A DNA stretch of 64,000 nt from Thalassotalea euphylliae (GTDB lineage Bacteria; Pseudomonadota; Gammaproteobacteria; Enterobacterales; Alteromonadaceae): assembly GCF_003390335.1 (NCBI RefSeq), contig NZ_QUOU01000001.1, forward strand, positions 3,720,001 to 3,784,000, read 5' to 3'. Position 1 is the first letter of the stretch. The number at the start of each line of letters is the position of its first letter. The position numbers and the translations under genes are program-made. Of this stretch, positions 1 through 7,284 are shown in pieces. The notes under the pieces were generated by a model. That model was not told the origin of the DNA and did no database searches. It worked only from the letters and a program-made list of their open reading frames with translations.

Positions 1-109
1 TTGCAATGACACCTTGTAAATCACCGATGCCGTCATTATTGGCATCCATAAAACTGCGAGGATAAATTTGATAGATAACGGCACCGCGCCACCAAGGTTG
101 TTGCTGCAT
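1..109 (-). CDS. GH13 alpha-glucosidase, N-terminal fragment (partial)
   Basis: The first 36 codons of a minus-strand gene that runs off the left edge. The translation begins MQQQPWWRGAVIYQIYPRSF and continues with an N-D-G-x-G-D-L-Q-G stretch. This is the classic N-terminus of oligo-1,6-glucosidase/alpha-glucosidase members of GH13, including the first beta-strand and the family's calcium-binding-type loop. There is no signal peptide, so the enzyme is probably cytoplasmic or periplasm-independent and hydrolyses imported maltodextrins to glucose. The ATG at 109 is preceded by a GGA-containing weak Shine-Dalgarno sequence. It is divergent from the amylase at 369 and shares the operator-bearing intergenic region with it. 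Family assignment is firm; the exact specificity cannot be read from this fragment. Confidence 0.85.
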   Translation of the reverse strand, partial: MQQQPWWRGAVIYQIYPRSFMDANNDGIGDLQGVIA

Positions 110-240
110 GAGAATTCCATGTTGTTTCACTCGCGAGTTAAGAAGTACTGCTTCCCCCAATCTTCTGTGCTCACGATGAACAATCGTTAGTTATTGATGC
201 TGCTCAGTATCTGGTATCTGGCCTGCTATGTGAACGCCCT

Positions 241-291
241 GCATACGTATGCAACCGCATCGCTAATACAATAAGCTTTGCATACGTATGT
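241..291. promoter_or_regulatory. Two LacI/MalR-type operators in a divergent promoter region
   Basis: GCATACGTATGC at 241-252 is a perfect 12-bp palindrome. A second copy, GCATACGTATGT, lies at 280-291, 39 bp away (about four helical turns). Both lie in the 259-bp gap between the divergent GH13 genes, 117 and 78 bp upstream of the amylase start. Related palindromes occur only in front of the other starch genes of this window (10240, 10530, 13412). That pattern suggests one LacI-family maltose/starch regulator; no regulator gene is present in the window. Assignment to a LacI-family protein is inference from palindrome form and gene context. Confidence 0.7.
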
Positions 292-368
292 AGTGTGTTT
301 CCAAACAGGTAATGACGCGATAATTTGACGCTAAAATACAAAATAAATAACAACTAATCGACGCCACT

Positions 369-2162
369 ATGATGAAACTTAACAAGCCTCTCGTCCTCTC
401 AAGCTTGGCCTTGAGCGTAACGCTAGCACTGTCCGCCTGTAACGATTCAAATAACTCGAACGAAAGCGATAACAACACAGCGATTGTCGAGCAAGAAAAC
501 ACTTCGACACTGCCGCACTATCTAAACCGCGATATCCAAGACGATGTTTTTTACTTTGTCATGCCAGATCGTTTTCACAATGGCGACACCAGTAATGACA
601 ATGGCTCAGAAACCATTGCCATTTCGCAAGGTGGCTTTGATAAAAGCAGCAAAAGTTATTACCACGGCGGAGATATTAAAGGGCTAACGGCGAAAATCCC
701 TTACCTGAAAGAGATGGGCATTACCGCCATTTGGCTAACCCCGATTTTACGAAACCAAGCCGTGCAAGGGGATGTTTCTGGCTACCACGGATATTGGGTA
801 CTCGACTTCACGGAAATAGACCCACACTTAGGCACTAATGCCGATCTAAAACAGTTTATTGATACGGCGCACAATGAAAACATCAAAGTATTCTTCGATA
901 TTATTACCAACCACACGGCTGATGTGATCCGCTATAAAGAATGCCATGGTGAAGGCGAAGTTGCCTTTTCTGATGGCGAACAACAGTGCCAGTATAAATC
1001 GCTGGCACAAGTTGCCGCAGGCGACAAATACACGCCGTTTGTACCCGCAGGTATGGAGAACCTTAAAGTTCCCGAGTGGCTTAACGAGACCAAGTATTAT
1101 CACAACCAAGGGGATTCAACGTTTGAAGGTGAAAACTCAATTTATGGCGACTTCTTTGGCTTAGACGATATTAATACTGATGATCCAGAGGTAGTGGCTG
1201 GGTTAACAGAAGTATTCAAAGATATCATCACCGAATTCAAGCCCGATGGTTTTCGTATCGATACCGTTAAGCACGTTAATATCGAATTTTGGCAGGCATT
1301 CTCACCAGCGCTAGTCGAGCATGCGAAAGCGCAAGGGTTACCGAAATTCTTTATGTTTGGTGAAGTCTTTGATGGCAACCCAGAGGTACTGAGCCGATTC
1401 ACCACAGAAGGCAAAGTACCGTCAGTACTCGACTTTGGTTTTGCTTTTGCGGTGCGAAATGTACTTGTTGACCAAAAAGGTACGCGTGAATTGGCAAATT
1501 TATTCGCGCAAGACAGCAAGTACCGCGACCACGATAGCGACGAAAACCAACTGCTGAATTTTGTTGGCAATCATGACTTTGGCCGGTTTGCGTGGTACTT
1601 AGCAGAAAGTGATCACAACTACAGTGAGACAGAAAAAGTTGCGCGCTTAACGCAAGCTCACCAAATGATGTACTTTTTGCGTGGCATTCCCGTGACTTAT
1701 TACGGCAGTGAGCAGGGCTTTGTCGGTGATGGCGGTAATCACGACTCACGCCAAGATATGATGCCTTCACAAGTCGCCAGTTACAATGATGATGACTTAC
1801 TCGGTACAGATAAAACAACGGCTGACGACAATTTTGACCAAGCGCATCCTTTGTATTTAGCGCTTAAAGAGATGGCGGAAGTTTATCAAGCACACCCAGT
1901 ATTGCGATACGGGCAACAGCACGTTGTGTATAGCAATGATAAAGCGGAAATTTTTGCCGTTACGCGCACATTGCCATCGGGTGAGCAATACCTTATCGCG
2001 TTTAATACTGCGAACCACCAAAGCTCGGCGAATATGCTGTTGTCAACGAATGCTGATAAGTTAGTTTATCAATCTGCGCCCGCTAAACACAGTGCTCAAG
2101 GTAATCAATTCAATCTAACCATGGCACCACTGAGTGTGGTGATTTATCAACTTGGCAATTAG
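369..2162 (+). CDS. Secreted GH13 alpha-amylase, lipoprotein
   Basis: A 597-residue extracytoplasmic starch hydrolase. Residues 1-24 form a lipoprotein signal peptide ending in the lipobox L-S-A-C with Cys24, so the enzyme is probably anchored in the outer membrane. The GH13 catalytic barrel shows all four signature regions: D-I-I-T-N-H (177-182), G-F-R-I-D-T-V-K-H (294-302, nucleophile Asp298), G-E-V-F with acid/base Glu332, and N-H-D (401-403, stabiliser Asp403). A C-terminal all-beta domain follows. It lies downstream of two palindromic operators and is followed by a strong terminator, so it is monocistronic. Its likely role is to cut extracellular starch or maltodextrin into oligosaccharides for the TonB receptor encoded at 7.3-10 kb. 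A cyclodextrin-active or neopullulanase-like specificity cannot be excluded. Confidence 0.88.
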   Translation: MMKLNKPLVLSSLALSVTLALSACNDSNNSNESDNNTAIVEQENTSTLPHYLNRDIQDDVFYFVMPDRFHNGDTSNDNGSETIAISQGGFDKSSKSYYHGGDIKGLTAKIPYLKEMGITAIWLTPILRNQAVQGDVSGYHGYWVLDFTEIDPHLGTNADLKQFIDTAHNENIKVFFDIITNHTADVIRYKECHGEGEVAFSDGEQQCQYKSLAQVAAGDKYTPFVPAGMENLKVPEWLNETKYYHNQGDSTFEGENSIYGDFFGLDDINTDDPEVVAGLTEVFKDIITEFKPDGFRIDTVKHVNIEFWQAFSPALVEHAKAQGLPKFFMFGEVFDGNPEVLSRFTTEGKVPSVLDFGFAFAVRNVLVDQKGTRELANLFAQDSKYRDHDSDENQLLNFVGNHDFGRFAWYLAESDHNYSETEKVARLTQAHQMMYFLRGIPVTYYGSEQGFVGDGGNHDSRQDMMPSQVASYNDDDLLGTDKTTADDNFDQAHPLYLALKEMAEVYQAHPVLRYGQQHVVYSNDKAEIFAVTRTLPSGEQYLIAFNTANHQSSANMLLSTNADKLVYQSAPAKHSAQGNQFNLTMAPLSVVIYQLGN

Positions 2163-2163
2163 T

Positions 2164-2216
2164 GTTTGAATGCTAAATTCAAACAAAACAGGACGCGTAA
2201 GCGTCCTGTCTTTTTT
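2164..2216 (+). terminator. Rho-independent terminator after the amylase gene, tandem hairpins
   Basis: A first hairpin pairs GTTTGAAT (2164-2171) with ATTCAAAC (2177-2184). A second, stronger one pairs ACAGGACGC (2188-2196) with GCGTCCTGT (2201-2209) around a GTAA loop, followed by C and six T residues. It starts directly after the amylase stop codon. Confidence 0.9.
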
Positions 2217-2234
2217 AACCTTCACGCAACCAGT

Positions 2235-2741
2235 CTAAAACTTCATATGTATACTGGCCGTTAATAAGTCTGTATCGTCATACTGCTCAAATGAAAATTC
2301 AAGCAAAGACTGCTCCGTAATATTAAAGCCAGCGCCAACACCATATCCTAATTCAGACTCTGAATCACTTGCTGACGAGCCGCGAAACGATGCTTCAATT
2401 TTGACATCAGCATAACTTGGCATAACAAATAGGTAAAAGTTGTCTGCCGCCTGATATTGCCCCTTCACCGATAAGGCCACAAAACGATCAATTTCAAAGT
2501 CGACATCAAACACTTCATCATCGTTTAAACCAATTCCGAAACGTAATTCTGGTGTCACTGTCCACTGAGTATTTTCAATTTTATGGTAATAACTTACGGA
2601 GCCGTAAACAGCACTTAATGACACGTCTAGGCCATCATCGTCAGAAGATAGGTTTGCATAACCAGTACCAATTGACCATTGCGCAGCGGCAGTTAGAGGG
2701 AAGGCGAGCGCTAAAAGCGCAAATCCAGCTTTTTTCAACAC
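2235..2741 (-). CDS. Small outer-membrane beta-barrel protein
   Basis: A 168-residue protein with a clear signal peptide (cleavage after about residue 20, A-A-A-Q). It has alternating amphipathic strands and ends in aromatic Phe, the signature of BAM-inserted eight-stranded barrels of the OmpA/OMP_b-brl type. No ligand can be inferred. The start is awkward: the reading frame opens with GTG-TTG and there is no good ribosome binding site. The reason may be that an IS30 element ends only about 12 bp upstream and has separated the gene from its native 5' region. The signal peptide appears complete, so the coding part is probably intact, but expression may be abolished or altered. It is convergent with the amylase gene. 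Confidence 0.7.
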   Translation of the reverse strand: MLKKAGFALLALAFPLTAAAQWSIGTGYANLSSDDDGLDVSLSAVYGSVSYYHKIENTQWTVTPELRFGIGLNDDEVFDVDFEIDRFVALSVKGQYQAADNFYLFVMPSYADVKIEASFRGSSASDSESELGYGVGAGFNITEQSLLEFSFEQYDDTDLLTASIHMKF

Positions 2742-2754
2742 TTGAATTCAACTA

Positions 2755-3810
2755 ATAAGTGCAATCGTTTATGCAGCCACTAATTTCTCTGGCTGACCGG
2801 TAAATAATTCATAAGGTGTTTTATAACCTCTTGTCTTTCTTGGGCGGTGATTGAGCTTATCAACTGCCGCCTGAATTTCTTCTTCACTAAGCGCCATAAA
2901 GTCTGTGCCTTTGGGAAAGTAACGTCGCAGTAAACCGTTAGTATTCTCATTGATACCTCGCTCCCACGAAGCGTAAGGGTGGGCGAAGTACACATCCGCT
3001 TCTAGCGCTTGAGCAATTCGCTCATGTTGAGCAAATTCTTTACCATTATCGAAGGTAATCGTCAGTACCTTTTCTTTGAGTGGCATAACACTATCAATGA
3101 TAGCGTCTGCTGTAATATCAGCATGTTTGCTCTCAATACGCCTAACAACGGTATAAAGTGTCTTTCGCTCAACCAGTGTGACAAAGGCGTGTTGGCGCCC
3201 TTTTCCTATAACAGTATCACCTTCCCAATCACCAAGACGAGATTTTGTGTCAACTACCGCTGGGCGTTCATCAATACCGACACGGTTCACAAGTTGGCCA
3301 CGCTTACTATAGCGGCCATAGCGTTTTTGGTATTTTTTACCTGCTCTGGTGAGAGATTTATACAGTTGACCACCTTGGGCTTTATCCTGATAAATATAGC
3401 GGTAAATACTCTCATGGTGCAGGGAAAGCTTTTCTTCTAATTTAATCCGTCCAGTAATTTGCTCTGGGCTAAAGTCTTGCTCAAGCAACCACTTAATCCA
3501 ACCTTGGACCTGCTCTGTGATTTTGACTGACTTAGTAGCCGATTGACGTCTTTGTTTAGCCAATTGGTGAGCTTGTTTTGGTCGATAGCCCCTCAATCCT
3601 TTATTGCGTCGTATCTCGCGTGAAATGGATGACGGACTGCGCTCTAAAATTTCAGCTATCTCTTTTTGACTATGTTTTGCTTTTAACAAAGCGTAAATCT
3701 GGTATCGTTCAGCTTGTGTCAGCTGTTTGTAGTTCATAAGGCTATTTCCTTTGGCGAGAAAGTAGCCGAACTATAACAGCTGGCCACCTAACCTGAGAAA
3801 TTGCACTTAT
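2755..3810 (-). mobile_element. Complete IS30-family insertion sequence
   Basis: A 1056-bp element carrying one transposase. The ends are inverted repeats: ATAAGTGCAAT at 2755-2765 and ATTGCACTTAT at 3800-3810, perfectly complementary over 11 bp. They are flanked on both sides by the dinucleotide TA (2753-2754 and 3811-3812), which fits the 2-3 bp target duplication typical of IS30 elements. The match continues one more base outward on each side, so the exact boundary has an uncertainty of about 1 bp. Both ends and the reading frame are intact, suggesting a recent insertion. Confidence 0.88.
2769..3737 (-). CDS. IS30-family transposase
   Basis: A 322-residue DDE transposase. An N-terminal helix-turn-helix (about residues 1-50, with S-P-S-S-I-S-R-E-I-R-R-N) recognises the terminal repeats. 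The rve-type catalytic core shows D-W-E-G-D-T-V (Asp174), F-D-N-G-K-E-F (Asp230) and N-E-N-T-N-G (Glu264). The spacing between the second Asp and the Glu is 33 residues, the DD(33)E hallmark of the IS30 family. Length is usual for the family, with no frameshift or stop. The gene fills the element between the inverted repeats and ends 14 bp from the left end, so the element is probably still mobile. Confidence 0.95.
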   Translation of the reverse strand: MNYKQLTQAERYQIYALLKAKHSQKEIAEILERSPSSISREIRRNKGLRGYRPKQAHQLAKQRRQSATKSVKITEQVQGWIKWLLEQDFSPEQITGRIKLEEKLSLHHESIYRYIYQDKAQGGQLYKSLTRAGKKYQKRYGRYSKRGQLVNRVGIDERPAVVDTKSRLGDWEGDTVIGKGRQHAFVTLVERKTLYTVVRRIESKHADITADAIIDSVMPLKEKVLTITFDNGKEFAQHERIAQALEADVYFAHPYASWERGINENTNGLLRRYFPKGTDFMALSEEEIQAAVDKLNHRPRKTRGYKTPYELFTGQPEKLVAA

Positions 3811-3925
3811 TATGCGAATCTAAGACATAATTAATTCCTTTTAATAAAGATTACAAGCAATTGTAACTTGGTTAGTTTTTCACAACTTGTTGGCGCCTGC
3901 AATGGTTTTATATGATTACACCGCC

Positions 3926-5431
3926 TTAAACTAAATCAGCTAAATTATTGTGGTGCGCACTAAAATTTAACGCACATCCCGCCAAAAATTCTTTTATACC
4001 TTTTTCCTGATATAAGTCCCCTTTGCCCGGCTGGTTTGGGTGTAACGGCGGGAAAGCACCATAACCGGCAAGTAAACAGTGCCAAGAGATTTCGTCAAAA
4101 TGACTACTGATATCTTGTCGCGCAATTTCTTTAGCAAGGTCGCCCCGGCTATACCACACGTGCAGTATTTCTTTGAGCGAATCTGAAAGCGCCATATTGT
4201 CGCGGTTAGCACGCCAATAATCGCTGTCATTTCGAGTATTCAGCTTATAGTGGGCAACGATATAATCGCGCACTCGCTCAAAACGCTCGCTAACAAGTTC
4301 GTTGTATTTCGCCCGATGCTTGGCACTAAACTGCCCCGCTTCTAATTGCTGAATAAATAGCTCAATGCTCACCTGCACTAAATGCAAGGCCGTCGCTTCA
4401 AGTGGCTCGATAAAACCTTGTGATAAGCCAAGTGCGAGGCAATTATGCGACCAGTGTTCATTCAAGCGCCCTACTTTCATGGTTAAATGGCGCACTTGAG
4501 CGCTGTCATCAAGTACACCTAAGTGCTGTCTAAATTCCTGCTCCGCTTGCTCCTTATTAATAAAATCTTGGCTATAAACGTAACCGTTACCAAAGCGTTC
4601 AGTTAGGGGGATTTTCCAGCACCAGCCAGCGGATAGCGCGGTAGACTCTGTTTCAACGGGAATTCGACTTGCCTGCTCTGGCGAATATGGCGTTTGTAGC
4701 ACTACAGCTGAATCGTTAAACAGATTCTCTTTGTATGGGGTGAACGCAACACCCAGTGTTTTATCCATCAACAGCCCAGCAAAACCAGTGCAATCAACAA
4801 AAAAATCAGCACTCAATGGTTCACCGTTATCGGTAACCAAGGTCGAAATATCACCGTTTTCAGCACGGTTTACCTGCGCAATGTGTACTTGACGGTAACT
4901 AACCCCTTGCTGCTCGGCAAATTCCGCCAAAAATTCACCGAGCAGCGCCGAGTTAAAGTGATAGCCGTATTCCTGTGTAAAAGGGAAATGAGCACCAACC
5001 TTAGGGCCTTTACCTTGGCCAGCAAGCACCCCGTTAAGCAAAAAATCTTCTGGTTGAGTATGGGTAGCTAGCCCCATACGGCGAGTTTGCGCGTTTACCA
5101 TAAAGGCGCGCTTGGTAAAGGTGTCTACCTGCGCCGGAAATGGATGACTATAACTTTGAATGCCAGATGCTGGTGACCAATCATTAAAACGGATATTGAG
5201 CTTATACGTTGCCTGACAACGGGGCATCCACTGGCTTTCTTCAATACCTAAGATGTCAAAAAAGCGTTTCAAGCTAGGCGTAGAGCCCTCACCCACACCA
5301 ATAATGCCCACATCAGGGGATTCCACTAAGGTCAGTTTCACCTTGTTTCCCCAGCGCTTGGCAAATAAGTTTGCGGCCATCCAGCCAGCGGTACCGCCTC
5401 CTAGAATGACAATGTGAAATGGCTTGTCCAT
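3926..5431 (-). CDS. Flavin-dependent tryptophan-halogenase-family protein (1)
   Basis: A 501-residue FAD-dependent protein of the tryptophan halogenase family. The Rossmann motif G-G-G-T-A-G-W is at 11-17. The halogenase signature W-x-W-x-I-P is present as W-C-W-K-I-P (270-275). The lysine that carries the haloamine in PrnA (Lys79) aligns with Lys77 (T-Y-K-L-N-I), and the PrnA catalytic Glu346 aligns with Glu345 in E-P-L-E-A-T. All catalytic landmarks are therefore kept. It follows a second family member with a 74-bp gap, and both lie downstream of a starch TonB receptor. Such genes are common beside TonB receptors in Caulobacter, Xanthomonas and Alteromonadales, where homologues can brominate indole in vitro but the natural substrate is unknown. 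A supporting flavin reductase is not encoded here. Confidence 0.88.
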   Translation of the reverse strand: MDKPFHIVILGGGTAGWMAANLFAKRWGNKVKLTLVESPDVGIIGVGEGSTPSLKRFFDILGIEESQWMPRCQATYKLNIRFNDWSPASGIQSYSHPFPAQVDTFTKRAFMVNAQTRRMGLATHTQPEDFLLNGVLAGQGKGPKVGAHFPFTQEYGYHFNSALLGEFLAEFAEQQGVSYRQVHIAQVNRAENGDISTLVTDNGEPLSADFFVDCTGFAGLLMDKTLGVAFTPYKENLFNDSAVVLQTPYSPEQASRIPVETESTALSAGWCWKIPLTERFGNGYVYSQDFINKEQAEQEFRQHLGVLDDSAQVRHLTMKVGRLNEHWSHNCLALGLSQGFIEPLEATALHLVQVSIELFIQQLEAGQFSAKHRAKYNELVSERFERVRDYIVAHYKLNTRNDSDYWRANRDNMALSDSLKEILHVWYSRGDLAKEIARQDISSHFDEISWHCLLAGYGAFPPLHPNQPGKGDLYQEKGIKEFLAGCALNFSAHHNNLADLV

Positions 5432-5505
5432 TAAATGTATGATCCTAGCTAATTTCTAAACTGGCAATTATTGCCCTGATTAACATCGACTTTCCCAACC
5501 GACAG

Positions 5506-7059
5506 CTATTTTTTTAACTGACAGTAGTGGGCTAAGAACTCATCATGTGAGGGCAGCTTACTAACAGGATCAGCTTTAATGGCTTTAATCTTTTTCAGCG
5601 TTTCCTCGATATAATCAAGCGACATACTGTTTGCCATAGGGTGATAATCTTTAGGTAAAATCCCCTGCCCCACCATCACTTGTAGCCAAGAATTTTCGAG
5701 GAACAAATCGTTTTGATCGCGAAACAGTCGGCCATTCTCTTTAAACAGTGCAATTTTATGGCGTAAGCTATCAGGTATATCCATGGCCCGCATATCGCGC
5801 CAGAATTGGCTATCGGTACGCTCAGTGACATGGTAGTGCAAAATTAAAAAGTCGCGTATTTGCTCGAACTCAACTTTCGATTGTTTGTTGTATTCATCCA
5901 CCACATCCGCAGTAATTCCACAATGCGGAAATAAATGAACCAAGCGCACAACGGCGGATTGGATCAAATGAATGCTAGTAGACTCTAATGGCTCTAAAAA
6001 ACCGCTAGAAAGGCCAACGGCAATCACGTTTTTATGCCATTGCTGGTAGCGGCGCCCAGTCTGAAAGCGAATTGGCTTAGGGTCTGCCAGTGGCTTAGTG
6101 TCTAAGTGACTGAGCAAAATATCGCTGGCTTCTTGCTCGGAGTAATGCCTACTTGAATAAACCAAACCATTACCGTTGCGATGCTGCAATGGAATACGCC
6201 ATTGCCAGCCAGCACTGTGGGCAATTGAGCGGGTATAAGGCGCTGTTTTTTCATGACGTTCAGACGGCACAGCCAGTGCACTGTCACATTGCAGCCATTG
6301 GCTCCAGTCTTCGTACCCTGTGCGCAATGTTTGTTGAATTAGCAGCCCTTTGAAGCCAGAGCAGTCAATAAATAAATCACCTGCAACCACTTGACCGCTT
6401 TTCAGTATTAATTCTTTGATATTGCCAGAATCGGCGCACTGGTTGACGCGTTCAACTAGCCCCTCAGTGCGCACAACACCAAGCTTTTCACTGAATTTTC
6501 TCAGGTACTTTGCATATAATCCCGCATCAAAGTGATACGCATATGGCATATCGATTATCGGATCTTTCGTTTTGATTTTGGCGAACTTGCCTGCCTCAGC
6601 GCACAAGTAGTTTAAATCATATTGCCAAAGCTGAGACTCATCCTCTAAACCGCCAGCGCGTTTTAGCAAGTGATGAAAGTGACAAAACGCCATGCTTTTG
6701 CCAATCGCGCCAAACGAGTGATAATACTGATGCCCTTGCTGTTTCCAGTTCTCAAAGCGAATCGCTAATTTGATGGTAGCCTTGGTTTCACGTAAAAACT
6801 CGGCTTCATTGATACCAAGTACAGTGTTGAGCACTTGGATCGGCGGAATGGTGGCTTCACCAACTCCAACTGTACCTATCTCTTGAGATTCTACTAATTC
6901 AATCGCTACTGCTTCACCGAGTAGCTTTTTCAGCAAGGCGGCAGATATCCAGCCCGCCGTGCCACCACCGAGAATCACCACTTTACGGATTTGCTGATTG
7001 TCGGCCACATTAGTTTCATGTGAGACAGGGACTTGATGTGAGTTTGTATTATTAGTCAT
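5506..7059 (-). CDS. Flavin-dependent tryptophan-halogenase-family protein (2)
   Basis: A 517-residue paralogue of the following gene, with an extra N-terminal stretch of about 22 residues before the FAD-binding G-G-G-T-A-G-W (31-37). G-E-A-T-I-P (68-72) matches the classical halogenase N-terminal motif. Lys97 (T-I-K-L-A-I) occupies the PrnA Lys79 position, W-Q-W-R-I-P lies at 285-290, and E-P-L-E-S-T carries the Glu359 equivalent of PrnA Glu346. It is first in a probable two-gene unit. It is separated from the upstream TonB receptor by 225 bp that includes a strong terminator, so it needs readthrough or its own promoter. It is clearly diverged from the neighbour, so two different substrates or a division of labour is possible. 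Confidence 0.88.
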   Translation of the reverse strand: MTNNTNSHQVPVSHETNVADNQQIRKVVILGGGTAGWISAALLKKLLGEAVAIELVESQEIGTVGVGEATIPPIQVLNTVLGINEAEFLRETKATIKLAIRFENWKQQGHQYYHSFGAIGKSMAFCHFHHLLKRAGGLEDESQLWQYDLNYLCAEAGKFAKIKTKDPIIDMPYAYHFDAGLYAKYLRKFSEKLGVVRTEGLVERVNQCADSGNIKELILKSGQVVAGDLFIDCSGFKGLLIQQTLRTGYEDWSQWLQCDSALAVPSERHEKTAPYTRSIAHSAGWQWRIPLQHRNGNGLVYSSRHYSEQEASDILLSHLDTKPLADPKPIRFQTGRRYQQWHKNVIAVGLSSGFLEPLESTSIHLIQSAVVRLVHLFPHCGITADVVDEYNKQSKVEFEQIRDFLILHYHVTERTDSQFWRDMRAMDIPDSLRHKIALFKENGRLFRDQNDLFLENSWLQVMVGQGILPKDYHPMANSMSLDYIEETLKKIKAIKADPVSKLPSHDEFLAHYCQLKK

Positions 7060-7226
7060 ATGCTTTGTTGTAAATTGTCGATGCCAATTGTCGTTATTTG
7101 TTGTCTTAGCCGTTTGTCATTGTTATCAGTGTACCCAAAATTAGCGGAATACTAATTAAGATAAGTAGCAATTAAATAAATACCAACTGAAATAAATAAT
7201 GCGAGTTATATCAGCATAAAAAACAA

Positions 7227-7260
7227 AAAAACCTGCTAAAGAGGAATTTAGCAGGTTTTT
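7227..7260 (-). terminator. Terminator downstream of the maltodextrin TonB receptor
   Basis: AAAAACCTGCTAAA (7227-7240) pairs with TTTAGCAGGTTTTT (7247-7260). Read on the minus strand the 14-bp stem is followed by a T-rich run. It lies 25 bp past the receptor stop codon and before the halogenase genes, so it probably ends or attenuates the receptor transcript. Confidence 0.88.
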
Positions 7261-7284
7261 ATTCGCTAGGTTTACCGTATCAAC

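Noticed and set aside
2552..2755. Plus-strand open frame opposite the beta-barrel gene
   Set aside because: A shadow frame with no ribosome binding site, atypical composition and no recognisable motif.
7180..7200. ATACCAACTGAAATAAATAAT, similar to the left end of the MITE at 55962
   Set aside because: Only about 20 bp match and no partner end was found nearby; at best a solo remnant, and AT-rich chance similarity is possible.
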